Assembly: GCA_029561145.1 (NCBI GenBank)
Contig: JAKQJM010000005.1
Span: 1 to 62,443, forward strand
Reading direction: 5' to 3'
Length of the DNA: 62,443 bases
Origin: Pseudomonadota bacterium
GTDB lineage: Bacteria; Pseudomonadota; Gammaproteobacteria; Xanthomonadales; Rhodanobacteraceae
Every line of letters starts with the position of its first letter. Within the stretch, counting starts at the first letter, position 1. Shown here in pieces: positions 44,047 to 52,685 of the stretch. Made by a program: the position numbers and the translations under genes. Below the pieces are notes generated by a model, which searched no databases, was not told the origin of the DNA, and was given only the letters and a program-made list of their open reading frames with translations.

Positions 44047-44670
44047 TCAGTCGCGCTCGAAGCGGGTCGTGTTGATGTAGCGCACTTCGAATTGCCCATT
44101 GCCATAGCGCAGCCGCGAGACTCGCGCTTCGTCGATGCCGATCGCCATGGCGCGGCCGGGCGGCAGGCCGAGGGCATGACAGAGCAGGGCGCGAATCGAG
44201 CCCGGATGGGCGAGTGCAAGCACGCAGTCATCGCGTCCGGTGGAGCCGAGCAGGGCGGCCAGCCAGGCCCCGGTGCGACGCAGCACGTCAGCGAAACTCT
44301 CGCCGTCCGGAGCTTCCTGGATCACCCAGTTCTCAAGCCAGTGGGCGTGGCGCTGCGCATCCTGTTTCACGATTTCGTCCCAGCGCCGGCCATCCCAGCG
44401 ACCGAAATCGACCTCGCGCAGGCGTGCATCGGCCAGCGGCTCGATCGCGAATCGTGCCGCGAACACCTGGGCCGATTGCTGGGCCCGGCGCAGGTCGCTG
44501 GAAAACAGGAAGCGCGGTGCCGGTCCGTCCCAGCCCGCTGCCAGGCGCTGCACGTCGGTGAATCCGCCCGCCGACAGCGGTGGATCACTCTGTCCGAGGC
44601 AGATACCGGCGGCGATGTCGGTCGAGCCATGGCAGATCAGGATCAGGTCCACCGGTGTGCCTCGGGGCAT
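44047..44670 (-). CDS. CobC-like histidine phosphatase family protein with altered RHG motif
   Basis: A 207-residue histidine phosphatase resembling CobC alpha-ribazole phosphatase. ATG 44670 puts LILICHGSTD near residue 8, the place of the catalytic RHG motif; here it reads CHG, so the conserved Arg is Cys. The downstream FSSDLRRAQQSA, the Glu in LREVDFGRWDG, and the second His in LALAHPGSIRAL are present. Loss of the Arg should lower or alter activity if the base call is right. It lies 66 bases upstream of the BtuM-like gene on the same strand. Confidence 0.8.
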   Translation of the reverse strand: MPRGTPVDLILICHGSTDIAAGICLGQSDPPLSAGGFTDVQRLAAGWDGPAPRFLFSSDLRRAQQSAQVFAARFAIEPLADARLREVDFGRWDGRRWDEIVKQDAQRHAHWLENWVIQEAPDGESFADVLRRTGAWLAALLGSTGRDDCVLALAHPGSIRALLCHALGLPPGRAMAIGIDEARVSRLRYGNGQFEVRYINTTRFERD

Positions 44671-44787
44671 GCGGAGTTCGGCGCAGCCTATCACTCCGCC
44701 CCGGATTCCGATGACGGCAGGTGAAGCGGGGAGCGACATCGGATCGTGCAGATCCGGTCGCGTCCTGTGATTTACTGGAGGCCCCAG

Positions 44788-45492
44788 TTGCAGACCATTC
44801 CGCCGATGCCGAACCGCGCGCTGCTCAAATGGATCGCGACGATCAAGCGTCACCCGTCGGCCTTGCTGCTCGGAGTGCAACTGCTGGGCGTCCTGCTCTA
44901 CCCGATGATGGAAAGCATGCCCCAGGGCAGTGCGCTGTTCGGCGCGTTCGGCATCATCGTGCTCGCACTCGCGCTTTGGGTGGTCAATCGCAGCACGATG
45001 CTGAACTCGGTGGCATGGGGCCTAGCCATGCCGGCCGTCGTGTTGTCGATCGCCGCGGCGGTCAGCGAACGCCCCGAACTGGTCGCATTCGCCCACCTGC
45101 TTGAAAGCGCGTTGTATTTCTACACGGCATTCGGCTTGATCGCCTACATGCTGCGCGACCACCGTGTCACCGGCGACGAACTCTTCGCCGCCGGTGCGAC
45201 CTTCACCCTGCTTGCCTGGGCGTTCGCGTTCGCCTATTCGGTCTGCGACCGGTGGGTTCCGGGAAGCTTCAGCGCCACGCTCGATGCCGACAGTCCGCGC
45301 ACGTGGATCGAGCTGCTCTATCTCAGCTTCAGCACGCTGTCCGGAGTCGGCCTCAGTGACATCATGCCGTTGCGTCCACACGCGCGATCGCTGGTCATGC
45401 TCGAACAGTTCGCCGGCGTCATGTACATCGCCCTGGTCGTGTCCCGCTTGATCGGGCTGGCGACCTCACGCGCGATCGCGCGACGGGATTGA
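44788..45492 (+). CDS. Ion channel domain protein with non-canonical filter
   Basis: A membrane protein of about 234 residues with six helices and a C-terminal pore of the two-helix ion-channel type. In place of a TVGYGD filter it has SGVGLSD (residues about 185-191) within FSTLSGVGLSDIMPL, so potassium selectivity cannot be assumed. TTG 44788 is chosen because CTGGAGG lies seven bases upstream; ATG 44806 and GTG 44746 are in frame. It is divergent from the phosphatase gene and convergent with the peptidase gene. Confidence 0.75.
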   Translation: MQTIPPMPNRALLKWIATIKRHPSALLLGVQLLGVLLYPMMESMPQGSALFGAFGIIVLALALWVVNRSTMLNSVAWGLAMPAVVLSIAAAVSERPELVAFAHLLESALYFYTAFGLIAYMLRDHRVTGDELFAAGATFTLLAWAFAFAYSVCDRWVPGSFSATLDADSPRTWIELLYLSFSTLSGVGLSDIMPLRPHARSLVMLEQFAGVMYIALVVSRLIGLATSRAIARRD

Positions 45493-45609
45493 TGCAGGCG
45501 GGACCGGTGTCGATTGCGACCCTTCGCGCGATCGCAAGGATGCGCGCGAGGATTCGATCCGCCGACACGCGATCGACTGCGTGGCAGCGGAATGCTTTTC
45601 GTCCCTTGC

Positions 45610-48579
45610 CTACGGGACGTGCAGCGCGTCGAAATTGAGGATCGCGTTGGTCACCAGCGGATAGCTGCCGATCGTTGCGGCGCGCCACATCGGATTGATC
45701 GCGAACAGCAGCACATGCCCCTTGCCGAGTCGTGCGTCGACCACGGCGGCCTGTTTGGCCAGTGTGCCGCCATTGTCGAGCAGGCCCGAAACGAGCAGTT
45801 CGTCGCTGTCGGCGAACCGCAGCAGGGCACGGGGGCGCTGGTCTTCGGGGATCAGGAACAGGTTGTTGCGTGCCTGATCCACATTGAGCGGCAGGGCCTG
45901 CCACGGTTTCACCGACGGCAACTCCGGTGGATCGACATAGCCGGCGCCCTGCGGCAGGTCGATATCGTCGGGGCCGCCGCGACCGGTCGGACGCTTGTGA
46001 TCCTCGGCGGTCGGGATGCCACGGTCACCATCGACCTGGTTGCTCAGCTTGAAGGCCATGCCATCCGCCGAGTAGACCGTGAATGGCGCGTCGTACCCCC
46101 AGGTCACCGGGCTCGCGCTTTCGGTGGTCTGCGCGCGCACGAGCGTACCGACGATGCGCAAGTCGCCCCGCTTGGCCACGCTGACGCCCGGAGCCAGGCC
46201 GTTGTCGATGGCGAATTCCGCCGTATCCATCGAGGTGACCAGCAGGCCGCCGTCGCGCACGAAGCGCTTGAGGTGATCGATGCCGCTGCCGCCGAGTCCG
46301 GGACGGATGTCATCGGTGCTGTCGATGAGACCGAGGTTCGGCGTCAGTTCGGATTTTCTCCACGGCATCGCGTTGCCATACATCGGCAGGCCGTCGACGA
46401 TCGTGCGTGAATCGGTGCCGACCGGACCGAACAGGATGGCATCGAAGCGCTTGCGCAGGTCGCCATCGCGCGCGACGTCCTGGGTGCTGATGTAGGTGAA
46501 CGGAATGCCGAGCTCGTCGAGCGCCATGCGCCACCAGCCTTCGGTCTGCGTCGAGAGCCAGGTATGCAGGACCGCGACGCGCGGAATACCGAGCTTGCGC
46601 GTGCGGATGCCGGGCAGCGAATCGGTTGCAAACACGCTGAGTCCGAGTCTGCCGGCGATCGCGTCGAAGCCGCCATCGGCGCGCCGCACGATCAGCGATC
46701 CTGCGGCGAACTTGCGTTCCGCGATCGTGAATGGCTCGCTGGCGACCTCGATCGGCGTGCCTTTCGCGGCGAAGCGCAGCGAGGCGAGTTCGGCCGCGGC
46801 CGGATTGGCGATGACGCGGATACTGCCGCTGCCGCCCGCAGCCACGACAGCGAGTGGCCATTCGACCGCGCGCATCGGCGCCTTCAGCAGCGCGCCATCG
46901 GTGACCCGCGCAACGTCGACGCCGAACTGGTCGCCGAGCGACCAGCCGGTATCGTCGTAGGGATGCTTCTGCGGATCATCCGGCGACCAGTACTGGCGAT
47001 CGAGCAGCACATCCGCTATTCGTGAATACGGCTGGTCCATGCGCACGACGTAGCTGCCGGCGGGAAACGTGCGTGATGTCGGCGCGATCTTGCCGGCTTC
47101 GCCCGCTGCCTTGTCGTCGCCGTCTTCGGTCTTCTTCGCGGGCGGGAGCTGCACGGTCAAGGCGGCGTCGAGGCGCTGGATTTCGGCCTTCTGTCGATGC
47201 AGCACTTCAAGCAGCTTGCGTTGCGCGCCACGGCGCGGTTCATCGGCGCTGAGCACATAGCCGGCCGGGCCGGAATCATTCGCCTTGGTGATCGAGCGCT
47301 TGGATTTCAGCCAGTAGTTGCGCAGGAACTGCTGGCCATTGCCGGCGAAGTAGTCGAGCGCGCTCAACATGCCGCTCTGGGAATAATTGTTGTTGTTGCG
47401 CTGCGACCACATCACCTTCGCGCGCGGCGGATTCGGCCGGTACCAGGTGCGCTCGTATTCCTCCGGATCGAGAATGCGTTCGACGGTATCCGCGCCACCG
47501 TTGCCGAAAGTCTCATAGAGCCGGCTGATGCCGTTGTGGGTGGCAGCGATGAACATCAGGTAGCCCGGACTCCAGGTATCGAATTCGCCATGCGTGAACA
47601 CGCCGGGCAGACCAAGCCGGGTCAAGGTGTCGACATTGTTCCAGCCGATCTGCTGCCATTCGTTGACCAGCAGCGGATCGACCCAGGCGTTGTACGGCCC
47701 GGCGCCGACCGTGTTGTCGTAGAGGAACGGCACCGACTCGTGGAGGTCGTGCAGCACCTGCGCATGCCAGCCGGTGTAAGTGTCGATGACGTTGCGGGTC
47801 AGGGCCAGCGACGCCAGCATCGCATCGCGATTGTTGTCGTGCGCAACGTAGTGACCCCAGTACAGCAGGTGCGGGAATTGCTGATCCGGATGCGCGCGAT
47901 GCCAGTTGTAGACATCGACCTTGCGCTCCCAGCCATCGGTCTCGACGACCGGCGTGATCAGGGTGATCACCTTCGAGCGGATCGCGCGGATGTACGGCGC
48001 CTCGTCAACCGTCAGTCGATAGGCCAGTTCCATCAGCGAGGTCGGCGTGCCGGTCTCGTTCGAATGGATCGCTCCAGTGATGTAGTAGACCGGAACCGAT
48101 TGGGCAATCAGTTCACTCGCCTTTGCATCGTCCAGGCCGATGCGGCGCGGATCGGACAATTGCGCGAGGCGTTCGCGATTGGCTTCGAGGTCGGCGAGCA
48201 GCTTCTCGTCCGCAATCGCGACCGCGATCATTTCGCGGCCTTCCTCGGAACGGCCGATGCTGAATACCTTGACGCGCGGACTGCTTGCCTCGAGCAGGCG
48301 GAAATAGTCGTGGACGGTTTTCAGGCGCGGCAGCATGTTCGGCGCGCCCGAGACATCGCCGAGTGCCTTGGCCGGGCTCGGCACGCTGTCCGAAGCCGGC
48401 AGGTAGTCGGTCAGTTGCGTGTTGAACGACGGATCGGTCGTGTACTTGGCTATCTGCCCGGTGTACCAGGCATCGACTTTCTGGTTCGGATCGGCAGCGA
48501 AATGTGCCTCGAGCGGCGAGGCGGCTTGCAGGCTGGTCGCGCCGAACAGCACGGCCAGTGAGACGAGTACACGTTGCAT
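45610..48579 (-). CDS. Secreted M14 family metallocarboxypeptidase
   Basis: A 989-residue exported zinc peptidase. A signal peptide (ending LQA) is followed by the M14 catalytic domain (about residues 60-420). The zinc pair is H and E in GAIHSNETGTPTS and another ligand follows in DLHESVP. The remaining 550 residues include a segment near 700-960 resembling class I glutamine amidotransferase-like folds seen in other large M14 proteins. It is probably periplasmic or secreted; substrate unknown. Confidence 0.88.
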   Translation of the reverse strand: MQRVLVSLAVLFGATSLQAASPLEAHFAADPNQKVDAWYTGQIAKYTTDPSFNTQLTDYLPASDSVPSPAKALGDVSGAPNMLPRLKTVHDYFRLLEASSPRVKVFSIGRSEEGREMIAVAIADEKLLADLEANRERLAQLSDPRRIGLDDAKASELIAQSVPVYYITGAIHSNETGTPTSLMELAYRLTVDEAPYIRAIRSKVITLITPVVETDGWERKVDVYNWHRAHPDQQFPHLLYWGHYVAHDNNRDAMLASLALTRNVIDTYTGWHAQVLHDLHESVPFLYDNTVGAGPYNAWVDPLLVNEWQQIGWNNVDTLTRLGLPGVFTHGEFDTWSPGYLMFIAATHNGISRLYETFGNGGADTVERILDPEEYERTWYRPNPPRAKVMWSQRNNNNYSQSGMLSALDYFAGNGQQFLRNYWLKSKRSITKANDSGPAGYVLSADEPRRGAQRKLLEVLHRQKAEIQRLDAALTVQLPPAKKTEDGDDKAAGEAGKIAPTSRTFPAGSYVVRMDQPYSRIADVLLDRQYWSPDDPQKHPYDDTGWSLGDQFGVDVARVTDGALLKAPMRAVEWPLAVVAAGGSGSIRVIANPAAAELASLRFAAKGTPIEVASEPFTIAERKFAAGSLIVRRADGGFDAIAGRLGLSVFATDSLPGIRTRKLGIPRVAVLHTWLSTQTEGWWRMALDELGIPFTYISTQDVARDGDLRKRFDAILFGPVGTDSRTIVDGLPMYGNAMPWRKSELTPNLGLIDSTDDIRPGLGGSGIDHLKRFVRDGGLLVTSMDTAEFAIDNGLAPGVSVAKRGDLRIVGTLVRAQTTESASPVTWGYDAPFTVYSADGMAFKLSNQVDGDRGIPTAEDHKRPTGRGGPDDIDLPQGAGYVDPPELPSVKPWQALPLNVDQARNNLFLIPEDQRPRALLRFADSDELLVSGLLDNGGTLAKQAAVVDARLGKGHVLLFAINPMWRAATIGSYPLVTNAILNFDALHVP

Positions 48580-48698
48580 GGAGTTCCCCGGCTGGGTCGA
48601 AGGTCATGATCGACGCGACAGTCTGCCAGAGCCTGGCGCGGCTGCCTCAGTGGCAATAGTCATTACGGATCGCGCGTTCTTGCCCGTATCATGGCGCA

Positions 48699-49913
48699 AT
48701 GGATGACCTGCATGACATCGCCATCGTCGGCGGCGGCCTGGTCGGTTCGAGCCTCGCCATCGCTCTCGATGACTGCGGCTTTCGCGTCGCCTTGATCGAG
48801 GCAGCGATACCGCGCGTGGCCGACCAGCCAAGCTATGACGAGCGCAACCTCGCCCTTGCCCGCGCCAGCATCAATGCGCTGGAGTCGCTCGGCGTCTGGG
48901 CCCATGTGACGTCTCAACCTGCAGCGATCGAACGCATCCATGTCAGCCGGCGCGGCGAATTCGGTGCCGTGCATCTGGATGCCGGAAAGCTCGGCCTGCC
49001 CGCGTTCGGTGCGGTCCTGCCAGCGCGCGAGCTCGGCAACGCGTTGCTGCTGCGGCTCGATGCCAGCGCGTCGCTGGATCGGATCGCGCCGGCCCAGCTC
49101 ATCGGTATCGAGCGCCATCCGCATCGGATCGACCTGGCCTTGCGTGACGGTGGTGGTGCACGGCGCCTTTCGACTCGCCTGCTGGTCGGCGCCGATGGCA
49201 CCGAGTCTTTCGTGCGCAACAGTCTCGCTATCGGTGTTCAACGCATTGACTATGCGCAGCATGCCTTCGTCACGACGCTGACCACCGGGCGTCCGCTCAA
49301 CGGCATGGCTTACGAGCGCTTCACCGATTCCGGCCCGGTCGCCCTGCTGCCGCTGGCGCAGAACCGCGCCGGACTCGTGCTGACCGTTGACGCGGATGAC
49401 TCCGCTCGAGTGGCCGCGCTCGATGACGCTGCATTCCTGCAACTCGTGCATGCGCGATTCGGCTATCGCGCCGGGCAGTTGAGCCGCCCCGGCAAGCGCA
49501 AGCCGTATCCGCTCGGTCGCGTGCTCGCCGATCGATTGACCGCCGAGCGTTGTGTGCTGGTGGGCAATGCCGCGCAAACCGTGCATCCGCTTGGCGCGCA
49601 GGGCTTCAACCTGGGTCTGCGCGATGCCTTGAGCCTCGCCGAATTGCTGATCGCGGCGAAGCAGCAGGGCGACGATCCCGGCGACGCGGCGCTGTTGTCG
49701 CGTTACGTCGAGCGACGCACGCCGGATCGACAGGCGACGACGTCGTTCAGCGATGACCTGGTCCGCCTGATGGGCAACGACTTCCTGCCGCTGCGCGTGC
49801 TGCGCTCGCTGGGTCTCGCCGCGCTCGACCGGATCGCGCCGCTCAAGCGCCGTGTGGCCCTGCGCGGCATGGGTTTCCGCGGCGATGTTTCGGCACGGGC
49901 ATTGAGTCGATGA
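48699..49913 (+). CDS. ubiH: Ubiquinone biosynthesis FAD monooxygenase UbiH
   Basis: FAD-dependent hydroxylase of the ubiquinone ring, 404 residues. The FAD-binding GGGLVGSSLAIAL is at residues 11-23, and the second FAD motif reads VGNAAQTVHPLGAQGFNLGLRD, the Asn/Gln variant typical of UbiH rather than the Asp/His form. It overlaps the next monooxygenase gene by four bases. Confidence 0.9.
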   Translation: MDDLHDIAIVGGGLVGSSLAIALDDCGFRVALIEAAIPRVADQPSYDERNLALARASINALESLGVWAHVTSQPAAIERIHVSRRGEFGAVHLDAGKLGLPAFGAVLPARELGNALLLRLDASASLDRIAPAQLIGIERHPHRIDLALRDGGGARRLSTRLLVGADGTESFVRNSLAIGVQRIDYAQHAFVTTLTTGRPLNGMAYERFTDSGPVALLPLAQNRAGLVLTVDADDSARVAALDDAAFLQLVHARFGYRAGQLSRPGKRKPYPLGRVLADRLTAERCVLVGNAAQTVHPLGAQGFNLGLRDALSLAELLIAAKQQGDDPGDAALLSRYVERRTPDRQATTSFSDDLVRLMGNDFLPLRVLRSLGLAALDRIAPLKRRVALRGMGFRGDVSARALSR

Positions 49914-51109
49914 ATCGGCGCGGCGAATTCGACGTGATCGTGGTCGGTGCCGGCGTGGTCGGCGCGGCGACCGCACTCGCGCTCGTCCGCGAAGGATTCG
50001 AGGTTGCGCTGGTCGAGACGCGCCCGCCGCCGTGCTGGGATGCGCGGGACGATGTCGATCCGCGTGTCGTTGCGCTCGCTGCGGATGCGGTGGGACTGCT
50101 CGAAGAACTCGGCGTCTGGCCAGCGATCGCGCGTGCGCGCGCCAGCGCCTATCAACGCATGCGCATCTGGGATGCGCTGGCTCCCGGTGAACTCCAGTTC
50201 GATGCGGCCGATCGCGGCGAAGCGGCGCTTGGCTGGATCGTCGAGAACCGTCTCTTGCAGCACATGCTTTGGCAGGCGCTGGCCGAACCCGTGGATGGAT
50301 CGCGCGCGGCACGCCTGTCATGTCCTGCTGAGGTCGCTTCGATCGAAAACGAGGCCGATGGTGTTGCCGCGATGCTTGCCGATGGCACTCGCTTGCGCGC
50401 GCGCCTGCTGATCGCAGCCGATGGCGCGATGTCGCCGATCCGAACGCAGCTTGGCATCGCCACGCGCGATCGCGACTACGCGCAGCGCGCAATCGTCGCT
50501 CACGTCGACACCGAACGTGCACATGAATCGACGGCCTGGCAGCGCTTCCAGCCCGGCGGTCCGCTGGCGTTCCTGCCTTTGGCCGACGGGCGCAGCTCGA
50601 TCGTCTGGTCGTTGCCGAGTGCGGAGGCCGAGCGGCTACTCGCCCTCGACGAAGCTGCCTTTCGCGGTGAACTCGGCTGCGCGTTCGATTTCCGCCTCGG
50701 TGCGATCACGGCGACCACATCGCGCCTGTCGTTTCCGCTGCGCATGCGCCTGGCCGAACGCTATGTCGACGGACGATGCGTGCTGGTCGGCGATGCCGCC
50801 CATGCGGTGCATCCACTGGCGGGTCAGGGACTCAACCTCGGCTTGCGCGACGCACGCAACCTGCGCGATCAACTGCTGCGTGCGAAGGCGCGCAACAGCG
50901 ATATAGGCGCAAGCCACGTCTTGCGTCGGTATGAGCGCGAGCGCCGCAGCGAGAACACGCTCGCGGCAAACAGCTTCAGCCTGATCGAAAGCGCATTCGA
51001 CAGCGGTTCGACCGCGATCGCCGGATTGCGTGGCGTCGCGCTGGCCCTGGCCAATCGCTTGCCGCCCGTCAAGCGCCTGCTCGGCGACGCCGCGGCAGGT
51101 CGCCTCTAG
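49910..51109 (+). CDS. Ubiquinone-type FAD monooxygenase (UbiI/UbiF-like)
   Basis: A paralogue of the preceding gene, 399 residues, with the FAD site VVGAGVVGAATALAL and the second motif VGDAAHAVHPLAGQGLNLGLRD. It belongs to the UbiH/UbiF/VisC group; the exact ring position it hydroxylates cannot be told from sequence. Coupling to ubiH by an ATGA overlap supports a role in ubiquinone synthesis. Confidence 0.88.
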   Translation: MNRRGEFDVIVVGAGVVGAATALALVREGFEVALVETRPPPCWDARDDVDPRVVALAADAVGLLEELGVWPAIARARASAYQRMRIWDALAPGELQFDAADRGEAALGWIVENRLLQHMLWQALAEPVDGSRAARLSCPAEVASIENEADGVAAMLADGTRLRARLLIAADGAMSPIRTQLGIATRDRDYAQRAIVAHVDTERAHESTAWQRFQPGGPLAFLPLADGRSSIVWSLPSAEAERLLALDEAAFRGELGCAFDFRLGAITATTSRLSFPLRMRLAERYVDGRCVLVGDAAHAVHPLAGQGLNLGLRDARNLRDQLLRAKARNSDIGASHVLRRYERERRSENTLAANSFSLIESAFDSGSTAIAGLRGVALALANRLPPVKRLLGDAAAGRL

Positions 51110-51246
51110 GTGCACAGTTGAAATCCCCGCTCGCGGCTTAGACCGCGATGCTCCTCCGGTCGTGACTTTCCCTGCACACTGCACCGTGTGATCCGGCGCA
51201 CTGCCGCAGATCGCAGAGGTCGTGCGTTTGGCTGCGATTCCGTTGC

Positions 51247-51274
51247 GTCGGGTTCTACTTGGACGGAACCCGAC
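51247..51274 (+). promoter_or_regulatory. Hairpin abutting a ribosome binding site
   Basis: A 9-bp perfect stem GTCGGGTTC/GAACCCGAC (51247-51255 and 51266-51274) with a 10-base loop ends one base before the AAGGAG ribosome binding site (51275-51280) of the acidic small protein gene. It could stabilise the mRNA 5' end or modulate initiation. Confidence 0.45.
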
Positions 51275-51286
51275 AAGGAGCAGCAC

Positions 51287-51583
51287 ATGCCCACCCTGCA
51301 ACTTCGCTTGACCGCCGGCGACGATGCGGCATCGGCCCTGATCAACCTCGTAGGCTCGCTCGAGGGAATCGAATCGGTCGAGGAAATCGCCGATCTGATG
51401 CCGCACATGGATGATCCGGATTCGAGTTCGGCCGGACTGCCCGATGACATCGGGCCCGGCACGCATCTGATCGAAGTTGTTGCCGGCAACGCCACCGGCA
51501 TCCGGCGCGCACTCGAGGTGGCGGAAGCGTCGGCTCACGATCACGGCGCGGCACTCGAGGTTGTCGACAACGACGATGATTGA
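51287..51583 (+). CDS. Small acidic protein of unknown function
   Basis: A 98-residue strongly acidic protein with a clear AAGGAG ribosome binding site seven bases before the ATG. It has no signal peptide or membrane helix. Alternating hydrophobic strands and helices (LQLRLTAGDDAASALINLVG, then HLIEVVAGNATGIRRALEVA) suggest a small alpha/beta fold. I do not recognise a family. It follows the ubiquinone genes after 177 bases, with its own 5' hairpin, and converges on the Lys-rich protein gene. Confidence 0.7.
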   Translation: MPTLQLRLTAGDDAASALINLVGSLEGIESVEEIADLMPHMDDPDSSSAGLPDDIGPGTHLIEVVAGNATGIRRALEVAEASAHDHGAALEVVDNDDD

Positions 51584-51606
51584 GTAGTCGAGTGCGCAAA
51601 GACAGG

Positions 51607-51632
51607 ATCGCGCAGCGGATGTGCTGCGCGAT
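51607..51632. terminator. Bidirectional terminator-like hairpin
   Basis: A 10-bp perfect stem ATCGCGCAGC/GCTGCGCGAT (51607-51616 and 51623-51632) with a GGATGT loop sits between two convergent genes. No long T tract follows on either strand, so it may act weakly or with Rho. Confidence 0.5.
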
Positions 51633-51642
51633 ACCGATGGCT

Positions 51643-52368
51643 TCAACTCTGGCCGCGTTTGCCCTGGTTGCCACGCCCATGCATGCCGACCACGCCGAGG
51701 TTTGAATGCGGTTCGGTCTGTGCCGCGCCCGCGTCATGCGCATCGTGGACCGTGTCGTTGCCGATGAAGTCGGAATGCCCCGTATGCGCGTTCGCCGCCG
51801 GCCATGTGGGTCCCTGACGCGTGCGTTCGTTCTTGGCTTCGAGCAGAGCGCGGATCTGCTCGGCGGATTGCTCCGGCGTGAATGGTTTCGTGCGGGCCGC
51901 TGCTGGCTTGCGTGGCGCGGATTTTTTTACTGCCGCGATCTCGCGCTCGACCGGCGTGCGGCTGCTCGCGATCGGCTGTTTTGCAGTCTTGCTTGTCGGG
52001 GAAGCGGATTTGCGTGGCGAGGATTTCGTCGCGACAGGTTTGCGTGCGCCGCTTGTCGCGGTTGAGACTTTCTTGGGCGCGGATTTTTGCGCTGGGGATT
52101 TGCGCGTCGCGCGGCTTGCCTTGGTCGGCGCTTTCTTCGCCGCCGCCTGCTTTGCTGGCTTGCGCATCTTCGTCTGCTTCGCTGTCGCTGTTTTCGATGT
52201 GGAACTCTTGCGCGCCGACGACGGCATGGTCGCTGCCGACGTCTTCTTCGCTGTTTTCTTGCCGGATTTCGTGCCAGTCGATTTCGGTGGCGCTTTTTTC
52301 GTTGTCGCCTTCTTTGCTGTCTTGTTCGCTGCAGCGCTTCGCTTGCTGCTCGTTTTCGTCATGGCCAT
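51643..52368 (-). CDS. Histone H1-like Lys/Ala-rich protein
   Basis: A 241-residue basic protein. Residues 1 to about 160 are a low-complexity Lys/Ala/Ser/Thr/Pro tail with KKAP, KKAT and similar repeats, like eukaryotic H1 tails and bacterial AlgP or BpH proteins. The C-terminal 80 residues are different, with a conserved-looking FTPEQSAEQIRALLEAKNER and a His/Gly/Asp-rich tail. ATG 52368 follows GAGGAGG by five bases. It likely binds DNA or RNA through the basic tail, which is an inference from composition. Confidence 0.8.
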   Translation of the reverse strand: MAMTKTSSKRSAAANKTAKKATTKKAPPKSTGTKSGKKTAKKTSAATMPSSARKSSTSKTATAKQTKMRKPAKQAAAKKAPTKASRATRKSPAQKSAPKKVSTATSGARKPVATKSSPRKSASPTSKTAKQPIASSRTPVEREIAAVKKSAPRKPAAARTKPFTPEQSAEQIRALLEAKNERTRQGPTWPAANAHTGHSDFIGNDTVHDAHDAGAAQTEPHSNLGVVGMHGRGNQGKRGQS

Positions 52369-52685
52369 GGAATCCTCCTCGAAAAAGGAAGCGCGGAATC
52401 CAGTCGGGAAGGCCGCGCGCTTGGCACTTCAGCCGAGTCAATGCGCTGGAATGCGTCGCGCTCACTGATGCCATTGCATCACTGGACTTGCGCTGAACAG
52501 GTGACGCGCTGGAACGCTCATCGAGATGCGTGCCGTGCGCGCGAACGAGCTCTGAAGCATAAGTTTCAGTCGCAGAGGCGCTTGTTCCGGTCCAGGCCAG
52601 AGCAGTCGGATCGAGGCGACTTGCACGACGACAGGTCGCGCGAAACAGACTTCGTGGAAAACAGCAATGCGATTGCTGTTGCTGA
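52369..52685. other. Gene-free stretch between divergent-end genes
   Basis: These 317 bases hold the ribosome binding site and probable promoter of the Lys-rich protein gene at the left and a terminator of the cupin gene at the right. Open frames across the middle lack credible starts and family features. I see no RNA gene here. Confidence 0.5.
52656..52680 (-). terminator. Terminator of the cupin gene
   Basis: A 9-bp perfect stem AACAGCAAT/ATTGCTGTT (52660-52668 and 52672-52680) just after the cupin stop is followed on the minus strand by a short run of T. It has the form of a rho-independent terminator, though AT-rich in the stem. Confidence 0.55.

Noticed and set aside
44671-44787. Possible cobalamin riboswitch upstream of the CobC/BtuM/PduO genes
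   Set aside because: A CACCTGCC-like string is present on the minus strand, but the B12 box and the other conserved core segments are absent and the space is too short for this class.
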